Shown: positions 1-11,945, counted from the first letter of the stretch. The stretch is DNA of 54,415 nt from an uncultured Lachnospiraceae bacterium (GCA_944384025.1 CALWRS010000014.1:1-54415), one strand, 5' to 3'. The notes: generated from the sequence alone by a model not told the origin. A program made the numbers and translations.

Positions 1-849
1 AATTCCTTCCGCTTTGCGGTTTTCCCGAAAAAACTGATTACCTTTAACCCTATGCAGTATGTGAAGCTGAGGGGCAGAAAGCAGGAAACAGATATTTTCT
101 CGGACAGTGAGGAAGATACTTCCAGTATTCCTACTATCACCCATGAGCAGTTCCAAAAGCTGGAGGAATTTCTCAAGGCAAAAGACAATCCCGCCTTGCT
201 GCCTGTGCAGATAGCGTACTACACGGGGCTTCGTATCGGAGAAGTATGCGGCTTGACTTGGCAGGATATTAACCTTGAGGAACAATATCTTACAGTACGC
301 CGCAGTATGCGCTATAACGGAACAAGGCACACAACCGAAGTGGGAACGACAAAGCGGAGCAAAGTCCGCACCGTTGATTTCTGCGACACGCTGGCGGCAA
401 TCCTGCGGGCGGCGAGAACAGAACAGCGCAAAAACCGTTTCCGCTACGGGGAGCTTTATCACCTGAACTACTACAAAGAAGTAAAGGAAAAAGGGCGCAC
501 CTATTATGAGGTTTACAGCCTGCAAAGGACAGAGGAAGTCCCGGAGGACTACAAGGAAATCTCCTTTGTCTGCCTGAGAGCAGACGGGGCGTATGAAGCG
601 CCGAGTACGGTAGGGATTATGTGCAGGGCGGCAAAGAAGAAAGTGAAAGGGCTTGAAGATTTCCATTTCCACACGCTCCGTCACACCTACACAAGCAATC
701 TGCTTTCCGGCGGCGCAAAGCCGAAAGATGTGCAGGAACTTCTCGGACACTCTGATGTCAGTACCACAATGAACATTTACGCTCACTCTACAAGGGAAGC
801 GAAGCGCACTTCCGCAAGGCTGATGGATAAGGTGGTCGGCGGGGAATAA
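1..849 (+). CDS. Tyrosine recombinase/integrase, 5'-truncated by window edge
   Basis: The reading frame is open from base 1, so this is the C-terminal part of a site-specific recombinase whose N-terminal arm- and core-binding domains lie outside the window. The catalytic domain is complete: the first Arg sits in TGLRIGEVCGLTW, followed by HTLRHTYTSNLL (His-x-x-Arg) and LGHSDVSTTMNIYAH, which supplies the second His and the nucleophilic Tyr. The type resembles integrases of Tn916/Tn1549-like conjugative elements of Firmicutes. The enzyme would cut and rejoin att sites for integration and excision. It ends about 200 bp before a chromosomal carbohydrate gene, as expected of an integrase at the end of an integrated element. 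The family call is firm; the element type is inferred. Confidence 0.9.
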   Translation, partial: NSFRFAVFPKKLITFNPMQYVKLRGRKQETDIFSDSEEDTSSIPTITHEQFQKLEEFLKAKDNPALLPVQIAYYTGLRIGEVCGLTWQDINLEEQYLTVRRSMRYNGTRHTTEVGTTKRSKVRTVDFCDTLAAILRAARTEQRKNRFRYGELYHLNYYKEVKEKGRTYYEVYSLQRTEEVPEDYKEISFVCLRADGAYEAPSTVGIMCRAAKKKVKGLEDFHFHTLRHTYTSNLLSGGAKPKDVQELLGHSDVSTTMNIYAHSTREAKRTSARLMDKVVGGE

Positions 850-853
850 AAAG

Positions 854-893
854 TTGCCCTTGTTTCGGCTCGTAAGGGCAAAAACAAGGGCAA
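854..893. repeat. Inverted repeat after integrase
   Basis: Arms TTGCCCTTGTTT (854-865) and AAACAAGGGCAA (882-893) are perfect complements around a 16-base loop, directly after the integrase stop. It could be the integrase terminator or part of the element's end/att region. There is no T-tract, so the terminator reading is weak. Confidence 0.5.
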
Positions 894-1011
894 ATAGATA
901 AGGTTTGAATGAAAAACAGGCGTGAAGCCTTGAAAAATCAATGGTTTTTGAGGATTGAATAGTTAAATTATAATTTGGAGAAAGGAAAAATGGGAAAACA
1001 ATCCTTATATC

Positions 1012-1043
1012 AAAAGCGACCAACCGTAAGGTTGGTCGCTTTT
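1012..1043. terminator. Bidirectional terminator between integrated element and GH94 gene
   Basis: A perfect 14-bp stem, AAAAGCGACCAACC, with loop GTAA and the complementary arm ending in TTTT works on both strands. It would stop transcription from the integrase side and from the cellobiose phosphorylase gene, whose stop codon lies 16 bp away. The att site of the element should lie between about 850 and 1050, but no duplicate can be seen inside this window. Confidence 0.8.
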
Positions 1044-1058
1044 CTCTAGGGCGTATCC

Positions 1059-3566
1059 TTACCCAAGCACTACTTCCACTTTATGCACGCCTGCGCCAAG
1101 CACCGGAATTACATTGCCTTGTACGGCCTTGCCGTCTACGGTCATAGAGACAACGCCTTTGGAGACGTGATTCGGGTTCTTTACGCTGATTTCGTACACG
1201 CCGCCGCGGAACAGACGGGAAATTTCAAAACCGTCCCATGCCTTCGGAATGGAAGGATCGATTTTCAAACCGTCGTACTGCGGCAAAACGCCGAGGATAA
1301 ATTGCGAAACTGCAACAAAGTTCCAAGCAGCGGTACCGGTCAGCCAGGAGTTTTTCGCTTCGCCAAACTGGTGCGCTCTTGCGTCTTTGCCGGCAATCAT
1401 CTGCGCGTATACGTACGGCTCCGTGCGATGCAGCTCGTTGTATTTTTCCTCGCGGTATGCCGGAGCAATTTTGGAGTAATACTCAAACGCTTTGTCGCCG
1501 TGTCCCACAGCTGCCTCCGCACAAATAATCCATGCGTTGTTGTGGCAGAAAATACCTGCGTTTTCTTTATAGCCGCCCGGATAGGTAGAGATTTCGCCGT
1601 ACGGAACGTAGTATTTGGTAAACGCCGGATTGTTCAAAACGAGACCATGCTCGCAGTTTAAGTATTTGTCGATGCTCTCAAGCGTCTTTAAGTCGTAGCC
1701 CTTATCCTTGCCGATTCCGGCCAGTACAGCCCAGCCCTGCGGCTCGATGAAGATCTTGCCTTCTTCGCATTCTGCGGAGCCGACTTTGTTGCCGTAATGG
1801 TCGTAAGCGCGCAGGAACCAAGCGCCGTCGTAGCCGAATTTTTCTGTTGCGGCAACCATTTCCGCAATCTTCGCTTCGGCTCTTTTCGCTTCGTCCTCAA
1901 GCCCTTTTAGGCGGCACATTGCCGCATATTCCGGTCCGATGTAGCAAAACATTGCCGCAATCATAACGGACTCTGCGGTCTGGCTGTAGAACGGCGGGTC
2001 GGGGAAGATTTCTTTGTTGTTGTACGTCTGGAACGATTCGCCCGGCTTGTCCGAGAAGCACGAAAGGTTCAGACAGTCGTTCCAGTCTGCGCGTCCGCTA
2101 AGCGGCAGTCCGTGCGGGCCAATCTTCGTGCAAACATGGTTAAATGCTTTCTCAAGGTGGTCAAGAAGCGTGCTCTTTAGCTCGTCGTTGTTTTCGTAAG
2201 GGATGACTTCGTCAAGGATGCCAACGTCGCCGGTCTCTTTGATGTATGCGGCAACGGCAAGAATCATCCAAAGCGGGTCGTCGTTAAAGTTCGAGCCAAG
2301 CTCATGGTTTCCGCGCTTGGTAAGCGGCTGATATTGGTGGTAAGCGCCGCCGTCGCGAAGCATCGTAGCGGCAAGGTCAAGAATTCTTTCTCTGGCGCGC
2401 TCCGGAATTTGATGAACAAAGCCAAGCAAGTCCTGGTTGCTGTCGCGGAAGCCCATGCCGCGCCCGATGCCCGATTCAAAGTAGGAAGCGGAGCGGGACA
2501 TGTTAAACGTAACCATACACTGGTACTGGTTCCAGATGTTTACCATGCGGTTTAGCTTTTCGTCCGGCGATTTTACGGCGTACTGCCCAAGCAAACCGTC
2601 CCAATGCGCCTTTAAGGCGGCAAACAGCGCGTCTGCTTTCTCTTCGGTGTCGCACATCGCCATCATTTCGTTCGCTTTTGTCTTGTTAATAACGTTTTTC
2701 TTGTAGCCGATGCTGTCAATCAGCCCTTCGTAATTTCCGGAGAGATCAAATTTCTCTTCCTGCGGCATCTCTACGTAGCCAAGGCAGAAGACGTACGTTT
2801 TGCTTTCTCCCGGCGCAAGCGTCAGCTCCAGATAATGAGAGGCAATCGGGGACCAGCCCATAGCTACGGAGTTGTTCGGCCCTCCGGCAAATACCGTCTG
2901 CGGGTGGTCAAAGCCGTTGTAGAGACCAAGGAAGCTCTCTCTGTCGGTATCAAAGCCCTGAATCGGCGCGTTAACCGTGTAAAATGCGAAGTGGTCGCGG
3001 CGCTCTTTGTACTCAGTTTTGTGGAAGATGGTAGAGCCAAGAATTTCCACTTCGCCGGTGTTAAAGTTTCTCTGGAAGTTGGTAGAGTCGTCGTTTGCAT
3101 CCCACAAACACCACTCCTGAAGGCTTGTAAGCTTCAGGTTTTTCGTTTCGTCGGAGCGGTTCGTAAGAACGACTTTTTGCACTTCACCGTTAAAATCCTG
3201 CGGTACAAAAAACGTCAGATCCGCCTGTACGCCCTTAGAAGAACCGCTGATTTTCGTGTAACCCATTCCGTGGCGGCACTCGTAGCTGTCAAGCTCCGTC
3301 TTTACCGGGCTCCAACCGGCGTTCCAGACATGACCGTTGTCGTTAATGTAGAAGTATCTGCCGCCCATGTCAATCGGCACGTTGTTGTAGCGATAGCGCG
3401 TAATGCGGCGAAGGCGGGCGTCGCGATAAAAGGAATAGCCGCCTGCGGTATTGGAAATAAGCGAGAAGAAGCCCTGTGTTCCTAAGTAGTTAATCCAAGG
3501 GTAAGGCGTTCTCGGTGAAGTGATGACGTACTCGCGGTTGGAGTCATCAAAGTAGCCAAACTTCAT
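1059..3566 (-). CDS. Cellobiose phosphorylase-like glycoside phosphorylase (GH94)
   Basis: This 835-residue protein matches GH94 phosphorylases in length and layout: an N-terminal beta-sandwich ([20 protein letters not shown], then [10 protein letters not shown]), a helical linker and an (alpha/alpha)6 barrel with [17 protein letters not shown], whose Asp is the expected general acid, followed by [13 protein letters not shown]94 enzymes split cellobiose or a related beta-glucoside with phosphate to give glucose 1-phosphate and a sugar, in the cytoplasm. The start was set at 3566 because AGGAGG lies just upstream; the frame stays open to 3689 but that part has no ribosome site and covers the promoter. 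It is monocistronic. Substrate choice (cellobiose, cellodextrin or laminaribiose) cannot be fixed by reading. Confidence 0.9.
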   Translation of the reverse strand: MKFGYFDDSNREYVITSPRTPYPWINYLGTQGFFSLISNTAGGYSFYRDARLRRITRYRYNNVPIDMGGRYFYINDNGHVWNAGWSPVKTELDSYECRHGMGYTKISGSSKGVQADLTFFVPQDFNGEVQKVVLTNRSDETKNLKLTSLQEWCLWDANDDSTNFQRNFNTGEVEILGSTIFHKTEYKERRDHFAFYTVNAPIQGFDTDRESFLGLYNGFDHPQTVFAGGPNNSVAMGWSPIASHYLELTLAPGESKTYVFCLGYVEMPQEEKFDLSGNYEGLIDSIGYKKNVINKTKANEMMAMCDTEEKADALFAALKAHWDGLLGQYAVKSPDEKLNRMVNIWNQYQCMVTFNMSRSASYFESGIGRGMGFRDSNQDLLGFVHQIPERARERILDLAATMLRDGGAYHQYQPLTKRGNHELGSNFNDDPLWMILAVAAYIKETGDVGILDEVIPYENNDELKSTLLDHLEKAFNHVCTKIGPHGLPLSGRADWNDCLNLSCFSDKPGESFQTYNNKEIFPDPPFYSQTAESVMIAAMFCYIGPEYAAMCRLKGLEDEAKRAEAKIAEMVAATEKFGYDGAWFLRAYDHYGNKVGSAECEEGKIFIEPQGWAVLAGIGKDKGYDLKTLESIDKYLNCEHGLVLNNPAFTKYYVPYGEISTYPGGYKENAGIFCHNNAWIICAEAAVGHGDKAFEYYSKIAPAYREEKYNELHRTEPYVYAQMIAGKDARAHQFGEAKNSWLTGTAAWNFVAVSQFILGVLPQYDGLKIDPSIPKAWDGFEISRLFRGGVYEISVKNPNHVSKGVVSMTVDGKAVQGNVIPVLGAGVHKVEVVLG

Positions 3567-3600
3567 CTTGTAAACCTCCTGCGTTATAAACTTAATAGAG

Positions 3601-3618
3601 TTGTACATAGCTGTACAA
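3601..3618. promoter_or_regulatory. Palindromic operator of the GH94 gene
   Basis: TTGTACATAGCTGTACAA has perfect 7-base arms (TTGTACA / TGTACAA) around four bases. It lies downstream of the -10 box and upstream of the ribosome site of the phosphorylase gene, a position where a bound repressor would block transcription. The half-sites resemble GntR-family (AraR-like TTGTAC) operators, but no regulator gene is adjacent. Confidence 0.55.
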
Positions 3619-3632
3619 ACTGCGCTGTCTCT

Positions 3633-3661
3633 ATTATACCCGAAGCGGAAAGAATTCGCAA
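3633..3661 (-). promoter_or_regulatory. Promoter of the GH94 gene
   Basis: On the minus strand, TTGCGA and TATAAT are separated by 17 bp, a good vegetative sigma-factor promoter. The palindromic operator begins about 14 bp downstream of the -10 box. Confidence 0.65.
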
Positions 3662-3718
3662 TCCGGTATGCTGCGAAAAAACAGAGCATAAACTGAAAAA
3701 AAGTCTTCGGGGTTTTGT

Positions 3719-5461
3719 ATGCAGGAAGATAAGCTCGAAAATCAATTGCTGCTGGCGCTTTCGCTTAGCGATCGGGAGCGGGAAAAGACGCCCGATTTAA
3801 ACGTAGGGTACGAGCCGCTTACAAACGAGTGGCAGCTGATTGTAAACTACTACGGAGACATTGGCCGCGTGGCGGAGCAGCTTGGCGCAAGCGTCGTTCC
3901 CTTGCTTGGGCAATACGCGGTTCTCACGATTTTGGAAGAGAAGATCGGTCTTTTAACGGAATTTCCGGAGGTGCTGTTTGTAGAAAAGCCTACTCTTTTG
4001 TACACGTCGGTTTCCACCGGTCAAAACACTTCGTGCGTAAACGAAGTGCAAAGCGCGCGGCTGCCCGAAGGCGAAGGACTGTTTGGCGACGGTGTGCTTG
4101 TTGGGATACCGGATTCGGGCATCGACTATCGGCATCCGGATTTTCGAAACGACGACGGAACGACCCGGATTGCGGCGCTTTGGGATCAGGTGGCGGGAGA
4201 CGGAGAAAACCGCTACGGCTTTGGGCAGATTTTTTCGCAAGACGAAATTAATGCGGCGCTTTTACAGGGGGATTCCCGCCTCCGGCCCTCCGGACCGATT
4301 TTAAGCGAGGACGGCACGGGGCATGGGACGGCGGTTGCCGGAATTGCCGCCGGAAACGGGAGAGGCTCGCGGGGCGAAAACCGGGGGATGGCGCCGCAGG
4401 CGCAGCTTGTTATTGTGCGGCTCTCCGCCGGAGAAGAGCGCGGTTTTGCGAAAACGACCAGCCTGATGATGGCGGTGGATTTTTGCCTGCGTACGGCCGC
4501 CGATTTGCAAAAGCCGATTGCCGTTAATATCAGCTACGGCAACAACTACGGCTCGCACATGGGAAACTCCCTTCTGGAAGGGTTTTTAAACCAGGCGGCG
4601 CGAAGCTATCGGTGCAGTATTGTGGTTGGCTCCGGCAACGAAGGCGTAACCGGCCGGCACGCGTTTTTAGAGCTTTTAGAAGCGAAAGAGGAGGTGTCGT
4701 TTGTCGTATCGCCGGGAGAGAGCGGAATCCGCCTTCAGGTTTGGAAAAATTATTTCGACCGTTTTCAAACGGTTTTGGAAGCTCCGAACGCAGAGCGCAT
4801 TACGCTGCTTCCTTCTCAGGAGACGGGAAACGTTGTGCTATCGGATACGCGGCTAATTTATTATTACTCAGAGCCAAGACCGGATTCTACGCAGCAGGAA
4901 CTGCTTTTGGAATTTGTTCCAAACAGGGGAGATCGGTTAATGGGAGGCGTTTGGACGCTTCGGTTTTTTCCGGAGCGCATTTTGGAGGGAAATGTAGATT
5001 TGTGGCTTCCGGCTGCCGAGGCTACCAACCGGACAACGCAGTTTCTGCGCCCGTCTCCAGAGACAACGCTTACAATTCCCTCAACCGCCGAGCGCGTGAT
5101 TTCCGTTTCCGCCTACAACGCTGCAACCGGGCGGTTTGCGCCATTTAGCGGGCAGGGACCTTTGCGGGGCGGCGGCAGGAAGCCAGATCTTTGCGCACCG
5201 GGCGTTGACGTGCTTGCGCCAAGTCCCGGCGGCGGTTATACAAGAAGAAGCGGGACATCGTTTGCCGCGCCGTTTGTGACCGGCGGAGCGGCGCTTTTGC
5301 TGGAATGGGGAATTGTAAGAGGGAACGACCCGTTTCTTTTCGGAGAGAAGCTAAAAGCGTATTTGCTAAGCGGCGCACGCCGCCTTCCGGGTTTTTCCGC
5401 GTGGCCAAACCCGCAGGCCGGCTGGGGCGCGCTGTGCGTGGAAGAAAGTCTGCCAAGGTAG
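3719..5461 (+). CDS. Subtilisin-like serine peptidase (S8), Csp-like
   Basis: This 580-residue S8 peptidase has a complete triad: Asp in [15 protein letters not shown], His in [16 protein letters not shown] and Ser in [15 protein letters not shown], with the oxyanion Asn near VVGSGNEG. Residues 1-120 resemble an inhibitor-like prodomain and there is no obvious signal peptide. The insert between the His and Ser regions and the overall plan match the clostridial CspA/B/C-type proteases that process spore-cortex hydrolases, and related cytoplasmic or secreted S8 enzymes. A germination role is inference only, since no sleC is in view. The gene is divergent from the GH94 gene and convergent with the ATP synthase operon, with 18 bp between the stop codons. 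Confidence 0.88.
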   Translation: MQEDKLENQLLLALSLSDREREKTPDLNVGYEPLTNEWQLIVNYYGDIGRVAEQLGASVVPLLGQYAVLTILEEKIGLLTEFPEVLFVEKPTLLYTSVSTGQNTSCVNEVQSARLPEGEGLFGDGVLVGIPDSGIDYRHPDFRNDDGTTRIAALWDQVAGDGENRYGFGQIFSQDEINAALLQGDSRLRPSGPILSEDGTGHGTAVAGIAAGNGRGSRGENRGMAPQAQLVIVRLSAGEERGFAKTTSLMMAVDFCLRTAADLQKPIAVNISYGNNYGSHMGNSLLEGFLNQAARSYRCSIVVGSGNEGVTGRHAFLELLEAKEEVSFVVSPGESGIRLQVWKNYFDRFQTVLEAPNAERITLLPSQETGNVVLSDTRLIYYYSEPRPDSTQQELLLEFVPNRGDRLMGGVWTLRFFPERILEGNVDLWLPAAEATNRTTQFLRPSPETTLTIPSTAERVISVSAYNAATGRFAPFSGQGPLRGGGRKPDLCAPGVDVLAPSPGGGYTRRSGTSFAAPFVTGGAALLLEWGIVRGNDPFLFGEKLKAYLLSGARRLPGFSAWPNPQAGWGALCVEESLPR

Positions 5462-5479
5462 AAACAATACTGACCGCCT

Positions 5480-8211
<2,732 letters not shown>

Positions 8212-8229
8212 GGTGCTTCCTCCTGTTTT

Positions 8230-10020
8230 TTAAGCTTCGCTTAAATATCCCTTATCGCGCAGGAATTTTGTTGCACAAGCCAGAATGTCTTTTTTCAGGC
8301 GTTCCGAATAGGTCCTGTCGTGCTCGATTTTATAAGGGATCGCGCTGTTATTTTGCTCAAAATAGTCCAAAAGCTCCTGCTGCACGGCCTTAATTTCTCT
8401 AAGCGGAATGTCGGTAAACAGCTTTGCCTGTGCGCAAAGAAGCGTAATTACTTGCCGGTGCAGGCTCATCGGAGAGTTGTTGCTCTGCCGCAGCAGCTGC
8501 ATAAGCCCCGCGCCGTATTTCAGCTGCCGCGCGGTTCCGGCGTCCAAATCGCCGCCAAACTGCGTAAACGCCTGCATTTCGCGGTACTGCGCCAGGTCAA
8601 GGCGCGTTGTGCCAACGGACTTTTTCATAATATTTGTCTGCGCGGCGCCGCCTACACGGGAGACGGAAAGTCCTACGTTAATGGCGGGACGCTGTCCTGC
8701 AAAGAACAGCTCGCTTTCCAAAAAGAGCTGTCCGTCGGTAATGGAAATGATGTTGGTAGGAATATATGCCGAAACATCGCCAGCCTGCGTCTCTACGATA
8801 GGAAGCGCGGTCATGCTGCCGCCGCCCCGCTCGTCCGAAAGCTGCGCGGAGCGCTCCAAAAGCCGCGAATGCAAATAAAAAACGTCGCCGGGATAAGCTT
8901 CACGCCCCGGAGAGCGTTCCAAAAGTAGGCTTAACGTGCGGTAAGCAACCGCGTGCTTGGAAAGATCGTCGTAGACAATCAGCACGTCTCTGCCGCGGTA
9001 CATAAAGTACTCCGCAACCGCGCAGCCTGCGTAAGGCGCAATGTATTGCAAGGACGCCGGGTCGCTTGCCGGAGAGGAGACAACTACGGTGTAATCCATC
9101 GCCCCGTGTTTTTTTAGCGTAGCGACGATTTTCGCAATAGAGCTTGCCTTCTGTCCGATAGCAACGTAAACGCACACGACGTTTTTCCCTTTTTGGTTTA
9201 GGATGGCGTCGGTCGCAATCGTCGTTTTTCCGGTTTGTCGGTCGCCGATAATCAGCTCTCTTTGTCCGCGCCCAATCGGAAACATCGAGTCGATCGCGAG
9301 AATACCGGTTTCCATCGGCCGGTTTACAGGCTTTCGCTCCATAATGCCGGGCGCCGGGCGCTCGATCGGGAAATATTCTTTTGCTCTTAATTCTCCCGCG
9401 CCGTCCACCGGCTTTCCAAGCGGGTCGATAATCCGGCCAAGGATGTGGTTGCTAATCGGGATTCCTGCGGTTCGCTGCGTGCGCACCACGCGGCTTCCTT
9501 CAAAAATTTCCGAATCGTCTCCAAAGAGCACAATACCGCTTGTGCCGTCCGAACGAATGTCCTGCACCATGCCTTTTACGCCGCCCTCAAACAGCACGAT
9601 TTCGCCGTATTCGACTTTGTGGAGTCCTTCAATAACGGCAATGCCGTCGCCTACCGTCCGCACCGAGCCGGTAGGCTGGTGGCCGACGTGAAGCTCGAAG
9701 TTTTCGATATCTTCGCGCAGAAGCGATACGATTTTGTCCGGGTCAAATTCTTTTTTCAGCGACTGAAACGATTTTCTTAACTGGCGGATGCGCCCAAGCG
9801 TGCTCCAGTCGTAATTTTCGTCGCCGACAAAGATGCGAAAGCCGCCCACGACTTTTGGCGACTCTTCGATGACAAACGAGATTTCGTCCGCCGCGTATTC
9901 CGCAAGAAATATTTCTCTAAGTTTTCTTAGCTGTTCCCCGGTCGGCGGGGTGACGCATTGAATTTCAACTTTTAAAAAATTCGGGTTTTCGCCGTCTTTT
10001 TCGATTTTATTTTCTGACAT
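8230..10020 (-). CDS. atpA: ATP synthase alpha subunit with an N-terminal delta-like domain (delta-alpha fusion)
   Basis: From residue ~92 this is a normal F1 alpha subunit (FDPDKIVSLLREDIENFEL, TVGDGIAVIEGLHKVEYGE, P-loop GDRQTGKT at ~259-266). Ahead of it are ~90 extra residues. Residues ~16-84 read like the C-terminal domain of the delta/OSCP subunit: VEIQCVTPPTGEQLRKLREI, KVVGGFRIFVGDENYDWSTL, GRIRQLRKSF, matching the delta pattern V-x-A-x-x-L-x-EQ ... GG-x-x-I-x-x-GD-x-x-x-D-x-S-x-x-GRLERL. There is no separate atpH and the delta N-terminal helical domain is absent. The start at 10020 has AGAGGT seven bases upstream and overlaps atpF by 14 bases; the open frame to 10056 lies within atpF. 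The alpha call is certain and the delta homology is strong by eye. Confidence 0.93.
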   Translation of the reverse strand: MSENKIEKDGENPNFLKVEIQCVTPPTGEQLRKLREIFLAEYAADEISFVIEESPKVVGGFRIFVGDENYDWSTLGRIRQLRKSFQSLKKEFDPDKIVSLLREDIENFELHVGHQPTGSVRTVGDGIAVIEGLHKVEYGEIVLFEGGVKGMVQDIRSDGTSGIVLFGDDSEIFEGSRVVRTQRTAGIPISNHILGRIIDPLGKPVDGAGELRAKEYFPIERPAPGIMERKPVNRPMETGILAIDSMFPIGRGQRELIIGDRQTGKTTIATDAILNQKGKNVVCVYVAIGQKASSIAKIVATLKKHGAMDYTVVVSSPASDPASLQYIAPYAGCAVAEYFMYRGRDVLIVYDDLSKHAVAYRTLSLLLERSPGREAYPGDVFYLHSRLLERSAQLSDERGGGSMTALPIVETQAGDVSAYIPTNIISITDGQLFLESELFFAGQRPAINVGLSVSRVGGAAQTNIMKKSVGTTRLDLAQYREMQAFTQFGGDLDAGTARQLKYGAGLMQLLRQSNNSPMSLHRQVITLLCAQAKLFTDIPLREIKAVQQELLDYFEQNNSAIPYKIEHDRTYSERLKKDILACATKFLRDKGYLSEA

Positions 10021-10528
10021 GCTTTGACCTCTCATCTGAAACGGTGGAGTCGGCAAGGCGGATAAATTCGTCGTAAAGCATGCGGTTGCGCTCCGGAGTT
10101 ACCGTGTCGTTTAGCAGCTTTTGCGCCGCGCTTATTACTAGCTCGCCGATTTCGGTCTGCGCCGACTCTAAAATATGCTCTTTGCGGTCTTCCGCCGCCT
10201 GTTCGGCAGCAGAAATGATAGCGGCCGCCTTTTCCTTTGCTTCACGCAAGTACTGCGCCGTTGTTTCCGCCAGTTCTTTTTCCGCTTTCTTTTTCTTCTC
10301 TGTCAGTTCTGCGTCCGCGTCCTGAATTTTTTGCAGGTACTCCTGACGAAGACGTTCGTTTTCCTTTGCCTGCTCCGCGTTTTTTTGCTCCATTTCGGCA
10401 AAATACGCCTTGCGGCTTTCTAAGAAACGGTTCACCGGCCGGTAAAGAAGGAAGAACAGACCGCCCGCAAGCAGGACAAAGTTCAGCATGTGCAAAAGGA
10501 TTTGCAAAAGATCAATGTTAAGCGGCAT
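10007..10528 (-). CDS. atpF: ATP synthase b subunit
   Basis: The b subunit, 173 residues, forms the peripheral stalk. There is one N-terminal membrane helix (LLHMLNFVLLAGGLFFLLYR), then a long charged coiled coil (residues ~35-140) rich in Glu, Lys, Ala and Gln. The C-terminal part (SAQTEIGELVISAAQKLLND) is where a delta subunit would bind. No delta-like domain is fused here, unlike the b-delta fusion of mycobacteria. It is followed with overlap by the delta-alpha fusion gene. Confidence 0.92.
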   Translation of the reverse strand: MPLNIDLLQILLHMLNFVLLAGGLFFLLYRPVNRFLESRKAYFAEMEQKNAEQAKENERLRQEYLQKIQDADAELTEKKKKAEKELAETTAQYLREAKEKAAAIISAAEQAAEDRKEHILESAQTEIGELVISAAQKLLNDTVTPERNRMLYDEFIRLADSTVSDERSKHVRK

Positions 10529-10540
10529 AGGGCTGCCTCC

Positions 10541-10915
10541 TTACAATACGAAAATAACCAAAATAGCGACAATCAGCGCGTAGATGATGGCGGTCTCGAT
10601 AAACACAAGGCCAAGCATCATCGCGGAGTTAATCTTTCCGGCCATTTCCGGCTGCCGCGCCATGCTCTCGGTGCTTTTGCCAATGGCAATGGCCATGCCA
10701 ATCGCGCCCGCAGCGCCAACAAGTCCAACGGCGATGGCTGCCGCCATTGCTTTTGCTGAGCGCGTGTTGTCTTCGGCTTCCTGTGCTTCGGTCTTCTGCG
10801 CCTCGGCTTCCGTTTTTGTCTCTTCTTCTGCAAACGCGCACATACCGGTTATGGCGGTAAGGGCAAATGCGAGAACCAAAGTCAGAAACAAGGATACTAA
10901 TTTCTGTTTTTTCAT
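10541..10915 (-). CDS. atpE: ATP synthase c subunit with signal peptide and acidic linker
   Basis: At 124 residues this is about 40-50 longer than usual c subunits. Residues 1-29 look like a cleavable signal peptide (KK, hydrophobic core, GMCAFA then EEE). Residues 30-50 are an acidic Glu/Lys/Thr linker, and the two-helix hairpin follows (helix 1 ~54-82; polar loop ARQPEMAG; helix 2 ~97-124). The ion-binding carboxylate is Glu107 in GLVFIETAIIY. Thr108 and Tyr112 fit part of the sodium motif, but Met74 replaces the Gln expected in helix 1 of sodium-binding rings, so ion specificity is unresolved. The ring rotates in the membrane and drives gamma. Confidence 0.92.
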   Translation of the reverse strand: MKKQKLVSLFLTLVLAFALTAITGMCAFAEEETKTEAEAQKTEAQEAEDNTRSAKAMAAAIAVGLVGAAGAIGMAIAIGKSTESMARQPEMAGKINSAMMLGLVFIETAIIYALIVAILVIFVL

Positions 10916-11754
10916 GATGCGACTACCTCTTTCGTCTTTTTCTCTTTCTTTTTTTTAGGGCGCGGGTGCACGGCTTCTCCGTAAAAGATGGAGACAAGCG
11001 TTGCAAGCACGTACGCCTGAATTGCCGCGTGCATCAGCGTAAACATAACGCCTACTACGACCGGCAGTACAAAACTTAGCGACACATAATAATATACCAG
11101 CTCCGTGACCAAAAGGCCGCTTAGAAGCGCTCCGAAGAGACGGAAGCTCATGGATATCGGAAGCGAGAAGTCTTTTAATACGCTAAGCGCTCCGCGCAGT
11201 CCGCCGTTTCGAATTCCGGCGCCTAAGATGACCGCGTAGGACAAAACGCCAAGCGCGATTGCTGCGTTGATGTCCGAAATCGGAGCAGGGAGCGAAATCG
11301 AGACCCCGCCGGTTGTAATCCACTGCACGCCAAAGAGCTCAAAGATGGTGCTAAAGAAAATATAAACACCGGCGCCGAATATATACGCACCGACAAATCC
11401 CGGCTTATGCGGACTGTTTCCGTTTGCCATATCTGCAAAGAAGGTGACGAGTTTTTCGATTGCAGTTTGAAATTTTCCGGGAATCAGACGGAATTTCGGG
11501 ATGGCGAAAATGCGTATAAGCGCCGCAAAAAGCAGAAGCGCCGCCGAGACAAGGTACGCCGAAACCAGTCCGGGGTTTACCGTAAGCCCGAAAAAGCGGA
11601 GTTTGTTGCTTTCGTGAAGAACGCCGTCTTGCATGGTCTGCTGGATGGTTTCGTGCTTTGCGCCAGGCGGCCAAAGGCAGACGATGCCTGTAAGAAGTAC
11701 GGCAAGAAGAGAAAGCCAGATTGCGAGAAAGATTCTTTTTTTGTGTTTTTTCAT
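10912..11754 (-). CDS. atpB: ATP synthase a subunit
   Basis: The a subunit, 280 residues, provides the half-channels for ions next to the c-ring. Several membrane helices are evident. The essential Arg lies in SMSFRLFGALLSGLLVTELV, followed by the final helix GVMFTLMHAAIQAYVLATLV. The tail is very basic (RPKKKKEKKTKE). It is the first gene of the operon; no atpI precedes it. It overlaps atpE by 4 bases. An AAGGGGG ribosome site lies 12 bases upstream of the ATG, a little far. Confidence 0.94.
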   Translation of the reverse strand: MKKHKKRIFLAIWLSLLAVLLTGIVCLWPPGAKHETIQQTMQDGVLHESNKLRFFGLTVNPGLVSAYLVSAALLLFAALIRIFAIPKFRLIPGKFQTAIEKLVTFFADMANGNSPHKPGFVGAYIFGAGVYIFFSTIFELFGVQWITTGGVSISLPAPISDINAAIALGVLSYAVILGAGIRNGGLRGALSVLKDFSLPISMSFRLFGALLSGLLVTELVYYYVSLSFVLPVVVGVMFTLMHAAIQAYVLATLVSIFYGEAVHPRPKKKKEKKTKEVVAS

Positions 11755-11809
11755 ATTTTTCCATCACCCCCTTGGGAAGGTAAAAAGCAATCTTGGAGGC
11801 TTTAACGCG

Positions 11810-11837
11810 ATTATACTCCTTTTTCCGTAAAAAGCAA
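11810..11837 (-). promoter_or_regulatory. Promoter of the ATP synthase operon
   Basis: On the minus strand, TTGCTT and TATAAT are separated by 16 bp, about 55 bp before the atpB start. This is the only convincing promoter ahead of the seven overlapping atp genes, which implies one transcript. Confidence 0.6.
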
Positions 11838-11878
11838 TCCAAAATTTCCGGCTTCGTGGGCGCTGTTCTTGACAAATT

Positions 11879-11908
11879 CTTAAAGCCCTGCAAACGCAGG
11901 GCTTTAAG
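11879..11908. terminator. Hairpin terminator after rubrerythrin
   Basis: Perfect 13-bp arms CTTAAAGCCCTGC and GCAGGGCTTTAAG enclose a four-base loop. It lies downstream of the rubrerythrin stop and upstream of the atp promoter, so it most likely ends the rubrerythrin transcript. The T-run is short. Confidence 0.6.
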
Positions 11909-11945
11909 TAGAAAGGGGAGATTTATGAAAAAAGAGACATTGCTT

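Noticed and set aside
990-1049. 19-codon ORF (starting MGKQSLYQK) after the integrase
   Set aside because: It runs through the terminator stem; most likely chance, although an AGGAAA-like ribosome site precedes it.
10541-10915. Firm call of a sodium-driven ATP synthase
   Set aside because: Glu-Thr and Tyr in helix 2 fit the sodium motif, but the helix 1 Gln is replaced by Met; the evidence is split, so ion specificity is left open.
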